In this document: positions 6,752 to 14,055 of the stretch, piece by piece
Position numbering within the stretch: position 1 is the stretch's first letter
How the letters are laid out: each line of letters opens with the position of its first letter
From: Saprospiraceae bacterium
GTDB taxonomy: Bacteria; Bacteroidota; Bacteroidia; Chitinophagales; Saprospiraceae
Length of the DNA stretch: 14,499 bases
Assembly (NCBI GenBank): GCA_016714085.1
Contig: JADJNW010000032.1
Location: 1 to 14,499 of the forward strand
Direction of reading: 5' to 3'
Position numbers and translations under genes: made by a program
The notes under the pieces: generated by a model
Seen by the model: only the letters and a program-made list of their open reading frames with translations
Databases searched by the model: none
Told to the model about the DNA's origin: nothing

Positions 6752-6764
6752 ACGTTAGTAACGT
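6752..6764. promoter_or_regulatory. Palindromic operator, likely HigA site
   Basis: ACGTTA and TAACGT form a perfect 13-nt palindrome around a central G, directly abutting the -7 box and covering the expected transcription start. HigA-type antitoxins are known to repress their own operons from such sites. The assignment to HigA follows from position. Confidence 0.55.
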
Positions 6765-6775
6765 GAAACGGGAAT

Positions 6776-7057
6776 ATGATCAAATCTTTTGGAGATAAGG
6801 AAACTGAAAAAATTTGGAGCGGCGAATTTTCCAAAAAACTTCCAAAAGAAATTCAGGCTGTCGGAAGGCGTAAGCTTAGAATGCTCAACAATGCCCAGGA
6901 TATCAATGATTTAAGAATGCCCCCATCCAATCATTTGGAAAAATTAAAAGGAAAATTGAAAGACTTTTATAGTATCAGAATCAACGATCAATGGAGAATT
7001 ATTTTTAAGTGGATAGACGATAATGCTTACGAAGTTTCCATCATAGATTATCATTAA
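6776..7057 (+). CDS. higB: HigB-like toxin (RelE/ParE superfamily)
   Basis: The 93-aa protein has the HigB plan: basic N-terminal helices (KIWSGEFSKKLPKEIQAVGRR), the LKGKLKDFYSIRINDQWRI core, and a closing beta-strand YEVSIIDYH. HigB toxins cut mRNA at the ribosome; the basic residues in the RIND-QWRI strand correspond to the usual RNA-contact region. Toxin precedes antitoxin, the order typical of higBA. The start ATG 6776 lies 12 nt after the palindrome at 6752-6764. Length is normal for the family and the gene looks intact. Confidence 0.9.
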   Translation: MIKSFGDKETEKIWSGEFSKKLPKEIQAVGRRKLRMLNNAQDINDLRMPPSNHLEKLKGKLKDFYSIRINDQWRIIFKWIDDNAYEVSIIDYH

Positions 7058-7068
7058 ACACAGGCAAA

Positions 7069-7368
7069 ATGGAAAAATTACCTAACATACATCCAGGCGA
7101 GGTTTTATTGGAGGAGTTTTTAGAACCGATGGGAATTAGCGCTTATCGCTTGGCGAAAGAAATCAGCATACCGCAGACGAGAATCAGCGAAATCATCAAA
7201 AAAAAGCGCCGCATCACCGCAGATACAGCATTGCGGCTGAGCACTTTCTTTGGCAATTCCCCCAAATTCTGGCTGGGATTACAAGATGATTACGATCTGG
7301 AAGAACAAGCCGATCAATTATCGGAAGAACTGAGTGAAATAAGGCCTTACAGAGAAAATGCTGCTTAA
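7069..7368 (+). CDS. higA: HigA-like antitoxin (XRE-type HTH)
   Basis: The 99-aa product starts with the HigA signature NIHPGEVLLEEFLEPMGIS and continues through a helix-turn-helix (about 26-50, with YRLAKEISIPQTRISEIIKK), then RITADTALRLSTFFGNSPKFWLGLQ, which is diagnostic of HigA. It should neutralise the upstream toxin and repress the shared promoter. It starts 11 nt after the higB stop. Its stop lies only 8 nt from the stop of the convergent CapA-like gene, leaving no room for a terminator hairpin. Confidence 0.92.
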   Translation: MEKLPNIHPGEVLLEEFLEPMGISAYRLAKEISIPQTRISEIIKKKRRITADTALRLSTFFGNSPKFWLGLQDDYDLEEQADQLSEELSEIRPYRENAA

Positions 7369-7376
7369 GTCTTGCA

Positions 7377-8537
7377 TCACTTCTTGCTCATCTTCCCATC
7401 CGCATCAATCGTCAAAGGTGACTCCGGGAAATCTGTTTTGGTCAAATCAATCATGGTTTTAATCACTCTTTTTTGTGGATCAATTTTTGGACCATGCGTT
7501 TTTTGTTGATAAATTGGTACGATTTCACCGCTTTGGAATGCGCCTTCTTTGTTGATTTCCAATTTAATAATCGGCGCGATGCCTGCCGGGCCTGACAAAC
7601 TGAAGCGCCCATAAGTGCAAAAATTGCCCATGCTGTAAGCGATAAAACGATCTTTGTAAAGCTCTACCGCGCGCGTGACGTGCGGGCCATGCCCAAATAC
7701 AATATCCGCTCCGGCATCAATCACTGCGTGCGCAAAGTCATAGACATTGCCGCGATTTTCGCCTACGTAGCTTTCTGTTTTTCGGGTGACGTGCTGGTGG
7801 CTCGCACCTTCTGCTCCACCGTGAAAGGAAACGATGACCACATCACTTATTTCAACTAATTGATTTACAATTCTTTTCGCATTAGCAATATCTCGTAGAT
7901 TACAAGTGCCACTATTGGGCGCGAATGCACAAAGACCATATTTCACGCCATTCCGTTCAAAGACAGTGTATTCATCGGTTCCTGCCAAGCCAGCGTAGGC
8001 AATGCCTGCTTCTTTCAGTACTTCTTTGGTTTTGCGGCGCCCTTCCGGGCCAAAATCCCCAGAGTGATTATTGGCAATGCTTAAAACATCAAATCCTGCT
8101 TCCAAATAACGATCTACATACTTCGCTGGCGTTCGGAAAACATAGCAAACACTGGGGTTGCGACAAGTTTTAGGTGTGCCACCTTGATCGAACATCGCAC
8201 CTTCCAAATTCCCAAAAGTCACATCCGCATTTTTTAGATAATCTTGCACATCCGCCAGCAAAGCCTTGCCATCATTGGGCGGGAGGTAGGAAGCCGAAGG
8301 ATAATTTGTACCCAGCATCATATCACCCACGCCAATCACCGTGTACGTTTGAACAGTATCGATCGGTTGAGCAATCACTGTATCAGAAGCATTTTGAATC
8401 GAAAGAGAAGCCGCCAAAGCTAAGCTTTCCTGCTCCACTGGCTTTTCCACTTTATTACAATTGGTTAAAATTGTAATCATCAAAATGCAAAAAAGACCCC
8501 CGAAAAGGAAGTCTTTCTTGAGAATGAAAACATTCAT
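7377..8537 (-). CDS. CapA-family lipoprotein (metallophosphatase-like)
   Basis: The 386-aa protein belongs to the CapA/PgsA family, which shares a calcineurin-like metallophosphatase fold. Motifs seen: GVGDMMLG (69-76), NLEGAMF (110-116), ANNHSGDFG (155-163), SFHGG (237-241), GHGPHVTR (282-289) and YSMGNF. These hold the Asp, Asn and His residues expected to bind two metals. The N-terminus has a hydrophobic segment ending in LTNC, so Cys27 is probably lipidated, although Asn before Cys is not the usual small residue. Named family members act in poly-gamma-glutamate capsule formation, but no other capsule gene is near, so the role here is open. The M23 gene lies 54 nt upstream in the same direction and the two may be cotranscribed. 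The frame ends in a polar tail, 8 nt from higA. Confidence 0.88.
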   Translation of the reverse strand: MNVFILKKDFLFGGLFCILMITILTNCNKVEKPVEQESLALAASLSIQNASDTVIAQPIDTVQTYTVIGVGDMMLGTNYPSASYLPPNDGKALLADVQDYLKNADVTFGNLEGAMFDQGGTPKTCRNPSVCYVFRTPAKYVDRYLEAGFDVLSIANNHSGDFGPEGRRKTKEVLKEAGIAYAGLAGTDEYTVFERNGVKYGLCAFAPNSGTCNLRDIANAKRIVNQLVEISDVVIVSFHGGAEGASHQHVTRKTESYVGENRGNVYDFAHAVIDAGADIVFGHGPHVTRAVELYKDRFIAYSMGNFCTYGRFSLSGPAGIAPIIKLEINKEGAFQSGEIVPIYQQKTHGPKIDPQKRVIKTMIDLTKTDFPESPLTIDADGKMSKK

Positions 8538-8591
8538 GAATATCTTTATTTAAATTTTACATTTAGTAAATAAAAAAGGTAAAACATTACA

Positions 8592-9572
8592 TTAATCTAA
8601 AGATTGATTAGCAGCTTCAGCAGCTTTTACCAATTCTTGATATTCTTCAGGCGTCAAGCCATCCATACAATAATGAATTGGATTGATTTTTTCACATCGG
8701 AAAATTATTTCATAATGGCAGTGTGGCGCCGTAGAAGTACCTGTACTGCCCACCAATCCTATCTTCTGCCCACGCACTACTTTATCTCCTACTTTTACAT
8801 CCATTTTACTCATGTGACCATACAGCGTCTGATAGCCATAGCCATGATCGATCACTACGTGATAACCATAACCGCTACCGCGCTCCGCTTTGATGACCCG
8901 CCCAGAGCCAGTGGCTTGTATGGGCGTGCCTTTAGGGGCGGTAAAGTCAATACCAGCATGCATTTTGGGCACTTTAAAAATTGGGTGGATGCGATACCCA
9001 AAACCAGAAAGCACTCGAATATCGCGTGCCAATTTATCAGAACGCACCGGCTTGATTGAAGGAATCGAAGCGAGCATTTCTTCTTTTTCTTTCGCCATAT
9101 TGATGATCGTATCCAGGGATTTGGACTGAATCACCATTTGACGCTTGAGTTGATCTACTTGCTGTTGAACGGAAGTCATCAGTTCACCTGCATGCTTGAA
9201 CTGGCGGAACTGTTCGTATTGATCGTGTCCGCCGACACCACCTTCCCAAACACCTTTGTCGATTGGGTCCATTCCAAAAATCATGCGGTGTGCATAAGCA
9301 TCTCTATCTTGCAGATTGCCCAACACTTTGCCGATTTGCTCCATTTCGCCTTGTACGCGATTGTAATTGAGCTTCAAATAGTCAATTTCACGGAGCAGCG
9401 CTTTTTCTTTAGGAGATGGAAAGAAATTGTGAGAAATAAGCGTGAAAATAAATCCTGTCAGTAATGCAGCGCAAACAAACCCGATAATTCTTGTAAGCTT
9501 CGCGCGCCACGGTTCAATAACTTTTTCGTATCTAAGGGTATGAGTGTTGTAAACGTACTTTTCCTTTCTCAT
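8592..9572 (-). CDS. Membrane-anchored M23 peptidase (LytM-type)
   Basis: The 326-aa protein has a short cytoplasmic N-terminus, one membrane helix (about 28-47), a coiled-coil stretch (about 55-165) and a C-terminal M23 domain. Zinc ligands are visible: His205 and Asp209 in HAGIDF and His286 in HCHYE, with catalytic His253 (YGHMS) and His284. All are present, so it should be an active murein endopeptidase acting in the periplasm, with the coiled coil probably mediating partner contacts. Divergent pairing with alaS is, as recalled, common in Bacteroidota. A perfect consensus promoter lies at 9696-9726, giving a leader of about 115 nt. The CapA-like gene follows 54 nt downstream. Confidence 0.9.
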   Translation of the reverse strand: MRKEKYVYNTHTLRYEKVIEPWRAKLTRIIGFVCAALLTGFIFTLISHNFFPSPKEKALLREIDYLKLNYNRVQGEMEQIGKVLGNLQDRDAYAHRMIFGMDPIDKGVWEGGVGGHDQYEQFRQFKHAGELMTSVQQQVDQLKRQMVIQSKSLDTIINMAKEKEEMLASIPSIKPVRSDKLARDIRVLSGFGYRIHPIFKVPKMHAGIDFTAPKGTPIQATGSGRVIKAERGSGYGYHVVIDHGYGYQTLYGHMSKMDVKVGDKVVRGQKIGLVGSTGTSTAPHCHYEIIFRCEKINPIHYCMDGLTPEEYQELVKAAEAANQSLD

Positions 9573-9695
9573 GAGCGTTTTTTAGTTACCAAATGACTAA
9601 ATTTCAGCACTTTATTCATAGGGGGATTCGGTAAAAAGAGCTGGAACTTAGTTGTCCCTTCCTACTTCTATGTCACGAGATTTTTACTTGAATCT

Positions 9696-9726
9696 CAAAG
9701 ATAGAAGTCGGTTTCATATTTGCAAA
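9696..9726 (-). promoter_or_regulatory. Consensus promoter of the M23 gene
   Basis: On the minus strand TTTG (9723-9726) is followed by exactly 19 nt and then TATCTTTG (9696-9703). Both elements and the spacing match the Bacteroidota sigma-A consensus without mismatch. Transcription should start near 9689. Confidence 0.8.
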
Positions 9727-9989
9727 ACTTAAACCAAAAATTTTACTAACATATCACCAAAAAAGTGCAAAATATTGTTTAATAAGCAAAAAAGTTTCCT
9801 TTTTACTTCACTTTGATGTTATGAAAGTACAGATTAGATAATGTCGCTTTGAGGAAAAGTAACATAATGCTTCCGAACTTTAACATTTGTGAAATCGTCC
9901 ATTCTGCTATAATAAACTCGATTTCAATATTTTATTGATAAGCATTAAAAAAAATATTACTCAACGGCACTTTGATTATACGCAAATCG
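9727..9989. other. Middle of the 504-bp M23/alaS spacer, no gene seen
   Basis: This A/T-rich stretch between the two divergent promoters has no convincing reading frame, strong hairpin or tandem repeat. A weak hairpin (AAAAAG / CTTTTT, 9789-9804) was the only structure seen. It is longer than two divergent promoters need and could hold a small RNA or regulator sites. Confidence 0.4.
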
Positions 9990-10021
9990 TTAGACAAATA
10001 TCGTTGCGACTGTTAATTTTG
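9990..10021 (+). promoter_or_regulatory. Promoter of alaS
   Basis: TAATTTTG at 10014-10021 is an exact match to TAnnTTTG. The -33 element is weak (TTAG at 9990-9993, 20-nt spacer). Transcription would start near 10028, with a leader of about 49 nt made largely of the 7-nt array. Confidence 0.6.
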
Positions 10022-10043
10022 CGCCTTCATCGCGTTTGAGTGA

Positions 10044-10073
10044 ACCTCGAACTTGAAACTTCAAACTTGAAAC
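10044..10073. repeat. 7-nt tandem micro-array (ACTTGAA) in the alaS leader
   Basis: Four 7-nt units run without gaps from 10044 to 10071: ACCTCGA, then ACTTGAA, then ACTTCAA, then ACTTGAA, followed by AC. The array ends three bases before the alaS ATG. Units 2 and 3 form a small TTGAA / TTCAA dyad. Confidence 0.6.
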
Positions 10074-10076
10074 AAA

Positions 10077-12818
10077 ATGACATCCCACGAAATACGGAAT
10101 GCTTTTTTAGATTTTTTCAGATCAAAAGGCCACAAAATTGTGCCTTCTGCGCCGCTGGTGTTGAAAAATGACCCCACGCTCATGTTCACCAATTCCGGCA
10201 TGGTGCAATTCAAGGACTATTTCCTCGGCAATGGTACACCGCCTGCCCCTCGCATTGCGGACACACAGAAGTGCCTGCGCGTGAGCGGCAAACACAATGA
10301 CCTGGAAGATGTAGGCTTCGACGGCACACACCACACCATGTTTGAAATGCTGGGCAACTGGTCGTTCGGTGATTATTTCAAAGAAGATGCGATTGCCTGG
10401 TCTTGGGAATTGCTCACGAAAGTGCTTGGTTTACAGCCAGATCGATTGTACGCGACCGTTTTTGGCGGCGATGAAAAAGAAGGATTGGCATCGGATGAAG
10501 AAGCACGAGATTTTTGGCGCAAATACTTGCCTGTTAATCATATTCTGGATGGTTCTAAAAAAGATAATTACTGGGAAATGCGCGCTCGAGGTCCTTGTGG
10601 TCCTTGTTCGGAAATTCATTATGATTTTCGCTCCGATGAAGATCGCGCAAAAATTCCTGGTGAAAAACTCGTGAATCAAGATGACCCCTCAGTGGTAGAA
10701 ATTTGGAACAACGTCTTCATGCAATTCGAGCGAAAAGCGGACAGTTCTTTAGTTCCATTACCTGCCAAGCATGTAGATACGGGGATGGGTTTTGAAAGAC
10801 TTTGCATGGTGTTGCAAGGCAAGCGCTACACCTATGATACCGATATTTTTACGCCATTTATTACATTCATTGAAAAAACAAGTAATAAAAAATATCATGG
10901 TTCTTATGATCGCAGCGCTTTAACCGATGTGGCGATGCGCGTAGTGGCAGACCATATTCGTGCGGTAGCGTTCACGATTGCGGATGGGCAACTCCCAGCT
11001 TCGGGTGGCGCAGGCTATGTGATTCGGCGCATTTTGCGCAGAGCTGTTCGTTATTACTATTCCTTTTTGGAAATCAAAGAGCCGTTTTTGAATAAACTGG
11101 TGCCGCTGTTGGCAGATGAATTTGCAGAAGTCTTTCCAGAATTAAAAGCGCAGCAGGATTTTGTGCAAAAAGTCATTCTCGAAGAGGAGCGTTCTTTCTT
11201 GCGTACATTGGAAAATGGCTTGAAACGCTTGGATTCAATAGCCCCTCTCCCGTCTCCCCTAAGGAGAGAGGATGAGGTTTCCCTCCTTGGGGGGGACGAA
11301 AGGGTGACTGGCATTATCTCTGGTGAAGATGCTTTTGAACTCTTCGACACCTTTGGTTTTCCCGTGGATTTAACGGAATTAATTGCGCGTGAAAAGGGTT
11401 TATCCGTTGATATTAAAGGTTTTGAAAAAGCATTACAAATTCAGAAAAACCGCTCCAAAGCAGATGCCGAAAAGCAAGTCGGTGACTGGGTAGCCCCTCT
11501 CCCGTCTCCCCAAAGGGGAGAAGCTGCGGCGGGAAAGTCCTCTTTTGGGGAGGATTTAGGAGGGCTGGGCGCAGTAGAATTTGTTGGCTACGACGAATTG
11601 AGCATTGCAGATGCAAAGGTTGTCAAATACCGCGCTGTCAAAGATAAAAAAGGGATGCAGTATCAAATTGTATTGAACAAAACGCCATTCTACGCAGAGT
11701 CTGGTGGACAAATGGGCGATACAGGTTATATGGAATTTGATGGTGAGCGAATTGATGTCTTGGACACCAAAAAAGAGAACGATCTTATCATTCATATCAT
11801 CAGCAAAGTACCTGAAAACATTAAGGTAGAAAGCGTTATTGCACAAGTGAATGCTACGAAACGCAGTGCCACTTCGAAAAATCCCCCTGCGACGCACTTG
11901 ATGCATGCGGCTGTGCATCATATTCTCGGCAAGCACGCGGTTCAAAAAGGACAAAATGTAGATGACGAACGCCTGCGCTTCGATTTCTCGCATTTTCAAG
12001 CAGTTACGAAAGATGAACTCGCAGAAATAGAGCATTTAGTCAATCAAAAAATCCGCGAAAACATCCAACTCGAAGAGGTACGCAATATGCCCATCGAAGA
12101 AGCCCGCCAGACCGGCGCGATGATGCTCTTTGGTGAAAAATATGGCGAGAATGTACGCGTGATCACTTTTGATAAAGATTTTAGCAGAGAGTTATGTGGA
12201 GGTACGCATGTGCCTGCAACGGGTGAAATCGGTTTATTCAAAATTGTATCTGAATCTGCCGTCGCTGCTGGCGTGCGACGCATCGAAGCGATCACTGCAG
12301 ATGAAGCGGAAGCTTATATCAATGATAAATTAAACAAACTTTCTACCGTAGAAGAATTGCTCAAGCATCCAAAAGATGTGGTTCAGAAAGTAGAAGATTT
12401 GCAAGACGAAAACAAACGCCTGCAAAAGCAAATCGAAGCGATGCTATTGGAGCAAGCGGCCAGTCTTCAAAAAGAACTCCGCGCTGAATTTGTACAACAA
12501 GATGGCTTTCAACTACTTGTAAAGCGCTTGCCACTCAGTGATGCCAACACTGTCAAAACTTTAGCTTATAATCTGGAAAAAGAAGTCGGCAATGCGGTGA
12601 TTGTCTTTGGAACCGTTTCCAATGACAAGCCGCAACTCACCATTCGTATCTCCGATGATTTGGTGCAAGCCAAAGGTTTGAATGCAGGAACGCTCATTCG
12701 AGAACTCGCGAAAGAAATAAAAGGCGGCGGCGGCGGCCAGGCATTCTTTGCGACGGCGGGTGGTAGTGATGTAAATGGCTTAGATGCTGCGCTGGCGCGG
12801 GTTGTCCAACTGATCTGA
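10077..12818 (+). CDS. alaS: Alanyl-tRNA synthetase with two repeat insertions
   Basis: The 913-aa protein has the full AlaRS plan: N-terminal class II core (SHEIRNAFLDFF; TNSGMVQFKDYF; FEMLGNWSFGDYFKE; KHVDTGMGFERL), tRNA-recognition helices (SGGAGYVIRRILRRAVRYYY), editing domain and C-Ala tail (GGGGGQAFFATAGG). It charges tRNA-Ala in the cytoplasm. The length exceeds the usual 870-880 because of two extra segments (about 389-411 and 473-498) made of a palindromic DNA repeat in loops before ISGEDAFELFDTFGFP and before EFVGYDEL. In the editing site the zinc ligands His607, Cys707 and His711 (CGGTH) are present, but the first His of HxxxH appears to be Pro603 (KNPPATH where NHTATH is usual). 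The core looks intact, so aminoacylation should work; editing may be altered. Confidence 0.96.
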   Translation: MTSHEIRNAFLDFFRSKGHKIVPSAPLVLKNDPTLMFTNSGMVQFKDYFLGNGTPPAPRIADTQKCLRVSGKHNDLEDVGFDGTHHTMFEMLGNWSFGDYFKEDAIAWSWELLTKVLGLQPDRLYATVFGGDEKEGLASDEEARDFWRKYLPVNHILDGSKKDNYWEMRARGPCGPCSEIHYDFRSDEDRAKIPGEKLVNQDDPSVVEIWNNVFMQFERKADSSLVPLPAKHVDTGMGFERLCMVLQGKRYTYDTDIFTPFITFIEKTSNKKYHGSYDRSALTDVAMRVVADHIRAVAFTIADGQLPASGGAGYVIRRILRRAVRYYYSFLEIKEPFLNKLVPLLADEFAEVFPELKAQQDFVQKVILEEERSFLRTLENGLKRLDSIAPLPSPLRREDEVSLLGGDERVTGIISGEDAFELFDTFGFPVDLTELIAREKGLSVDIKGFEKALQIQKNRSKADAEKQVGDWVAPLPSPQRGEAAAGKSSFGEDLGGLGAVEFVGYDELSIADAKVVKYRAVKDKKGMQYQIVLNKTPFYAESGGQMGDTGYMEFDGERIDVLDTKKENDLIIHIISKVPENIKVESVIAQVNATKRSATSKNPPATHLMHAAVHHILGKHAVQKGQNVDDERLRFDFSHFQAVTKDELAEIEHLVNQKIRENIQLEEVRNMPIEEARQTGAMMLFGEKYGENVRVITFDKDFSRELCGGTHVPATGEIGLFKIVSESAVAAGVRRIEAITADEAEAYINDKLNKLSTVEELLKHPKDVVQKVEDLQDENKRLQKQIEAMLLEQAASLQKELRAEFVQQDGFQLLVKRLPLSDANTVKTLAYNLEKEVGNAVIVFGTVSNDKPQLTIRISDDLVQAKGLNAGTLIRELAKEIKGGGGGQAFFATAGGSDVNGLDAALARVVQLI
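11239..11308 (+). repeat. Palindromic repeat insertion in alaS, copy 1
   Basis: This GC-rich segment starts TAGCCCCTCTCCC and continues with stacked inverted pieces (TCTCC / GGAGA, then CCTCCTTGGGGGGG). Its first 21 bases are identical to copy 2. It is read in frame as APLPSPLRRED and following residues, absent from ordinary AlaRS as recalled. The right edge is approximate. Such CCCTCTCC / GGAGAGGG elements resemble dispersed palindromic repeats of Bacteroidota genomes. Confidence 0.7.
11491..11568 (+). repeat. Palindromic repeat insertion in alaS, copy 2
   Basis: Same 21-base start as copy 1, exactly 252 bp (84 codons) downstream and in the same reading frame (APLPSPQRGEA). Here the palindrome TCTCCCC-AAA-GGGGAGA (11505-11521) is perfect, followed by a second weaker dyad (TCCTC / GAGGA). 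The element ends about where conserved AlaRS sequence (EFVGYDEL) resumes. Confidence 0.75.
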
Positions 12819-12841
12819 TGACTTTGGAGTCACCAGATCAG
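12810..12841. terminator. Hairpin at the alaS stop codon, possible bidirectional terminator
   Basis: CTGATCT (12810-12816) pairs with AGATCAG (12835-12841), and after a mismatch TGAC pairs with GTCA, forming an imperfect stem that overlaps the last alaS codons. It lies between the convergent alaS and XRE genes. There is no T tract, so termination is plausible but unproven. Confidence 0.45.
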
Positions 12842-12852
12842 TCAAAATCACT

Positions 12853-12877
12853 TTCGTACTCCGTACTTCCTACTTCG
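12853..12877. repeat. 7-nt tandem micro-array (TTCSTAC) between convergent genes
   Basis: Three and a half 7-nt units (TTCGTAC, then TCCGTAC, then TTCCTAC, then TTCG) fill most of the gap between alaS and the stop of the XRE gene. The sequence differs from the other 7-nt arrays but the period is the same. Confidence 0.55.
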
Positions 12878-12880
12878 CCC

Positions 12881-13237
12881 TCACTCTTCCGGCAGATTCT
12901 TAATAAACTGCTTTACCTGCTCCAGCTTATCCAATGGAAGTTCTTGCAATTTCTTTGTGACACTCAGCTCTTGCGGTTTGGGCTTGAGCTGATGCATAGG
13001 ATGATTATCAGAAATCACTGTGTCCTTCGGCTTTTGCCAAACAAACAAATCATTGGGTGTACAATGCAAGAGCAAACATAGCTTCTCCAAGTGCTTGTAC
13101 GCAATACTATCGCGCTCGTTGCGCAAGAGATTCCCCGCAGTGTGATAATTAAAACCGTGTTGTACCAAAAAATGATAGGGATTGTGTATTTCCCTGCGGC
13201 GCATCATGCCCGCCAAGTCGAAATGTAACATAAGCAT
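12881..13237 (-). CDS. XRE-family helix-turn-helix regulator
   Basis: The 118-aa product (ATG at 13237; a TTG four codons upstream and ATG at 13231 are alternatives) carries a Cro/C1-type helix-turn-helix at about 6-66. It includes YHFLVQHGFNYHTAGNLLRN as the recognition part and the closing LEKLCLLLHCTPNDLFVW typical of the family. A linker rich in Lys and Pro leads to a short helical C-terminus (LPLDKLEQVKQFIKNLP), possibly for dimerisation. It probably binds DNA in the cytoplasm; its targets are unknown. It is not paired with a toxin gene. A -7 box lies at 13283-13290. Confidence 0.82.
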   Translation of the reverse strand: MLMLHFDLAGMMRRREIHNPYHFLVQHGFNYHTAGNLLRNERDSIAYKHLEKLCLLLHCTPNDLFVWQKPKDTVISDNHPMHQLKPKPQELSVTKKLQELPLDKLEQVKQFIKNLPEE

Positions 13238-13282
13238 TCGTTTATGCAAAGCTTGCGTTTACAAAAAGAAAGAACAACTTTC

Positions 13283-13290
13283 CAAATATA
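13283..13290 (-). promoter_or_regulatory. -7 promoter element of the XRE gene
   Basis: On the minus strand TATATTTG matches TAnnTTTG exactly. The region 19 nt upstream is T-rich without a clear TTTG. Transcription would start near 13276, about 39 nt before the ATG. Confidence 0.5.
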
Positions 13291-13614
13291 CATATATATT
13301 TTAAAAAATAAAATAGAGCGTTTCTAAATTAAAATAGTGATTATAAAAATAAATGTAAAAATTTTATAAAAAAACGTAAAAACTTTGAAAAAATAAATAG
13401 TGTAATTCCAAATAAAAAGAATGTATTTGAAAACTAAAAGAGAGTGGTTAAGAATAAAAAGAAAGTTTTTGCAAAAGAAGGAATAACACAGGAAAAAAAG
13501 TGGCAATAAACGTATTGCAAGCAAATAATTAGCAATAGAATTAAATCAATCCGTCAATGCAGAGATTTACAAGGCGATAACATAGATAAAAGAAGCAGAT
13601 AAAAAGGATAAAAT
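13291..13614. other. A-skewed non-coding spacer
   Basis: This stretch is extremely A-rich on the plus strand, with few C and T, and the word AATAAAAAG or close variants recurs (about 13411, 13456 and 13600). A minus-strand frame at 13324-13524 encodes a 66-residue chain of almost only Phe, Ile, Leu and Tyr, the expected outcome of translating a T-rich strand, so it is not called. No hairpin terminator for the nucleotidyltransferase gene ending at 13615 was recognised. Confidence 0.5.
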
Positions 13615-14055
13615 CTACGGTAAGTTTTCCAAATCTCCTAAATCCTTCTGCCTACCAGTGGCTCTTTTATTTTCTTTTAGATGCGCTAAGTCAACAAAAT
13701 AAATTTCCAAACCATTCAATTGAGCAATGGTAGCATGAGGGTAGCATTCTTCAAAATGAATGCCAGTGACAGAGGTGAGTAAATCAATACGGATGGGTTC
13801 CTGCCCTAATTGTAGAACTAAATCTTCTTGCAGCAAATCTTGTGTTTGAATAGGTAAACTACCGAAGTCAAAATCATGTAATACCGCCAGCACTTTAGCC
13901 GCGTTATCAGCGCTTATGGCGATCCAGATATCAATATCGCCCGTGTAGCGCGGATAACCGTAGAAGCCAACGGCATAGCCGCCCACGACTAAATATCTAA
14001 CCTTGTGAAAGTTGAGTAATTCGATAAACTCTTTGAAGTCTTGATTGAGCTGCAT
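13615..14055 (-). CDS. MNT/DUF6036-like nucleotidyltransferase
   Basis: The 146-aa product starts at ATG 14055 (MQLNQDFKEFIELLN). A 37-codon longer frame exists but its extra residues are the out-of-frame reading of the upstream small gene. Motifs: YLVVGGYAVGFYG (GG at 25-26), YTGDIDIWI (Asp40, Asp42) and a third acidic residue in IRIDLLTS (Asp91), the complete catalytic triad pattern of minimal nucleotidyltransferases. Such proteins transfer nucleotides to RNA or protein in several toxin-antitoxin systems, but the target here is unknown. The small gene upstream overlaps it by 59 nt, so the two are surely cotranscribed. The C-terminus (LKENKRATGRQKDLGDLENL) matches the closing region usual for this family. 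Confidence 0.85.
   Translation of the reverse strand: MQLNQDFKEFIELLNFHKVRYLVVGGYAVGFYGYPRYTGDIDIWIAISADNAAKVLAVLHDFDFGSLPIQTQDLLQEDLVLQLGQEPIRIDLLTSVTGIHFEECYPHATIAQLNGLEIYFVDLAHLKENKRATGRQKDLGDLENLP

Noticed and set aside
9789..9804. Small hairpin AAAAAG / CTTTTT as a terminator
   Set aside because: It is an A/T-only weak stem far from any gene end, with no following T run.
11057..11616. Minus-strand frames opposite the alaS repeat insertions
   Set aside because: They are mirror readings of alaS and the palindromic repeat, with no independent coding signs.
13324..13524. 66-residue hydrophobic minus-strand protein
   Set aside because: Its composition (Phe, Ile, Leu, Tyr) is what any T-rich strand encodes, with no typical membrane-protein start or neighbour support.
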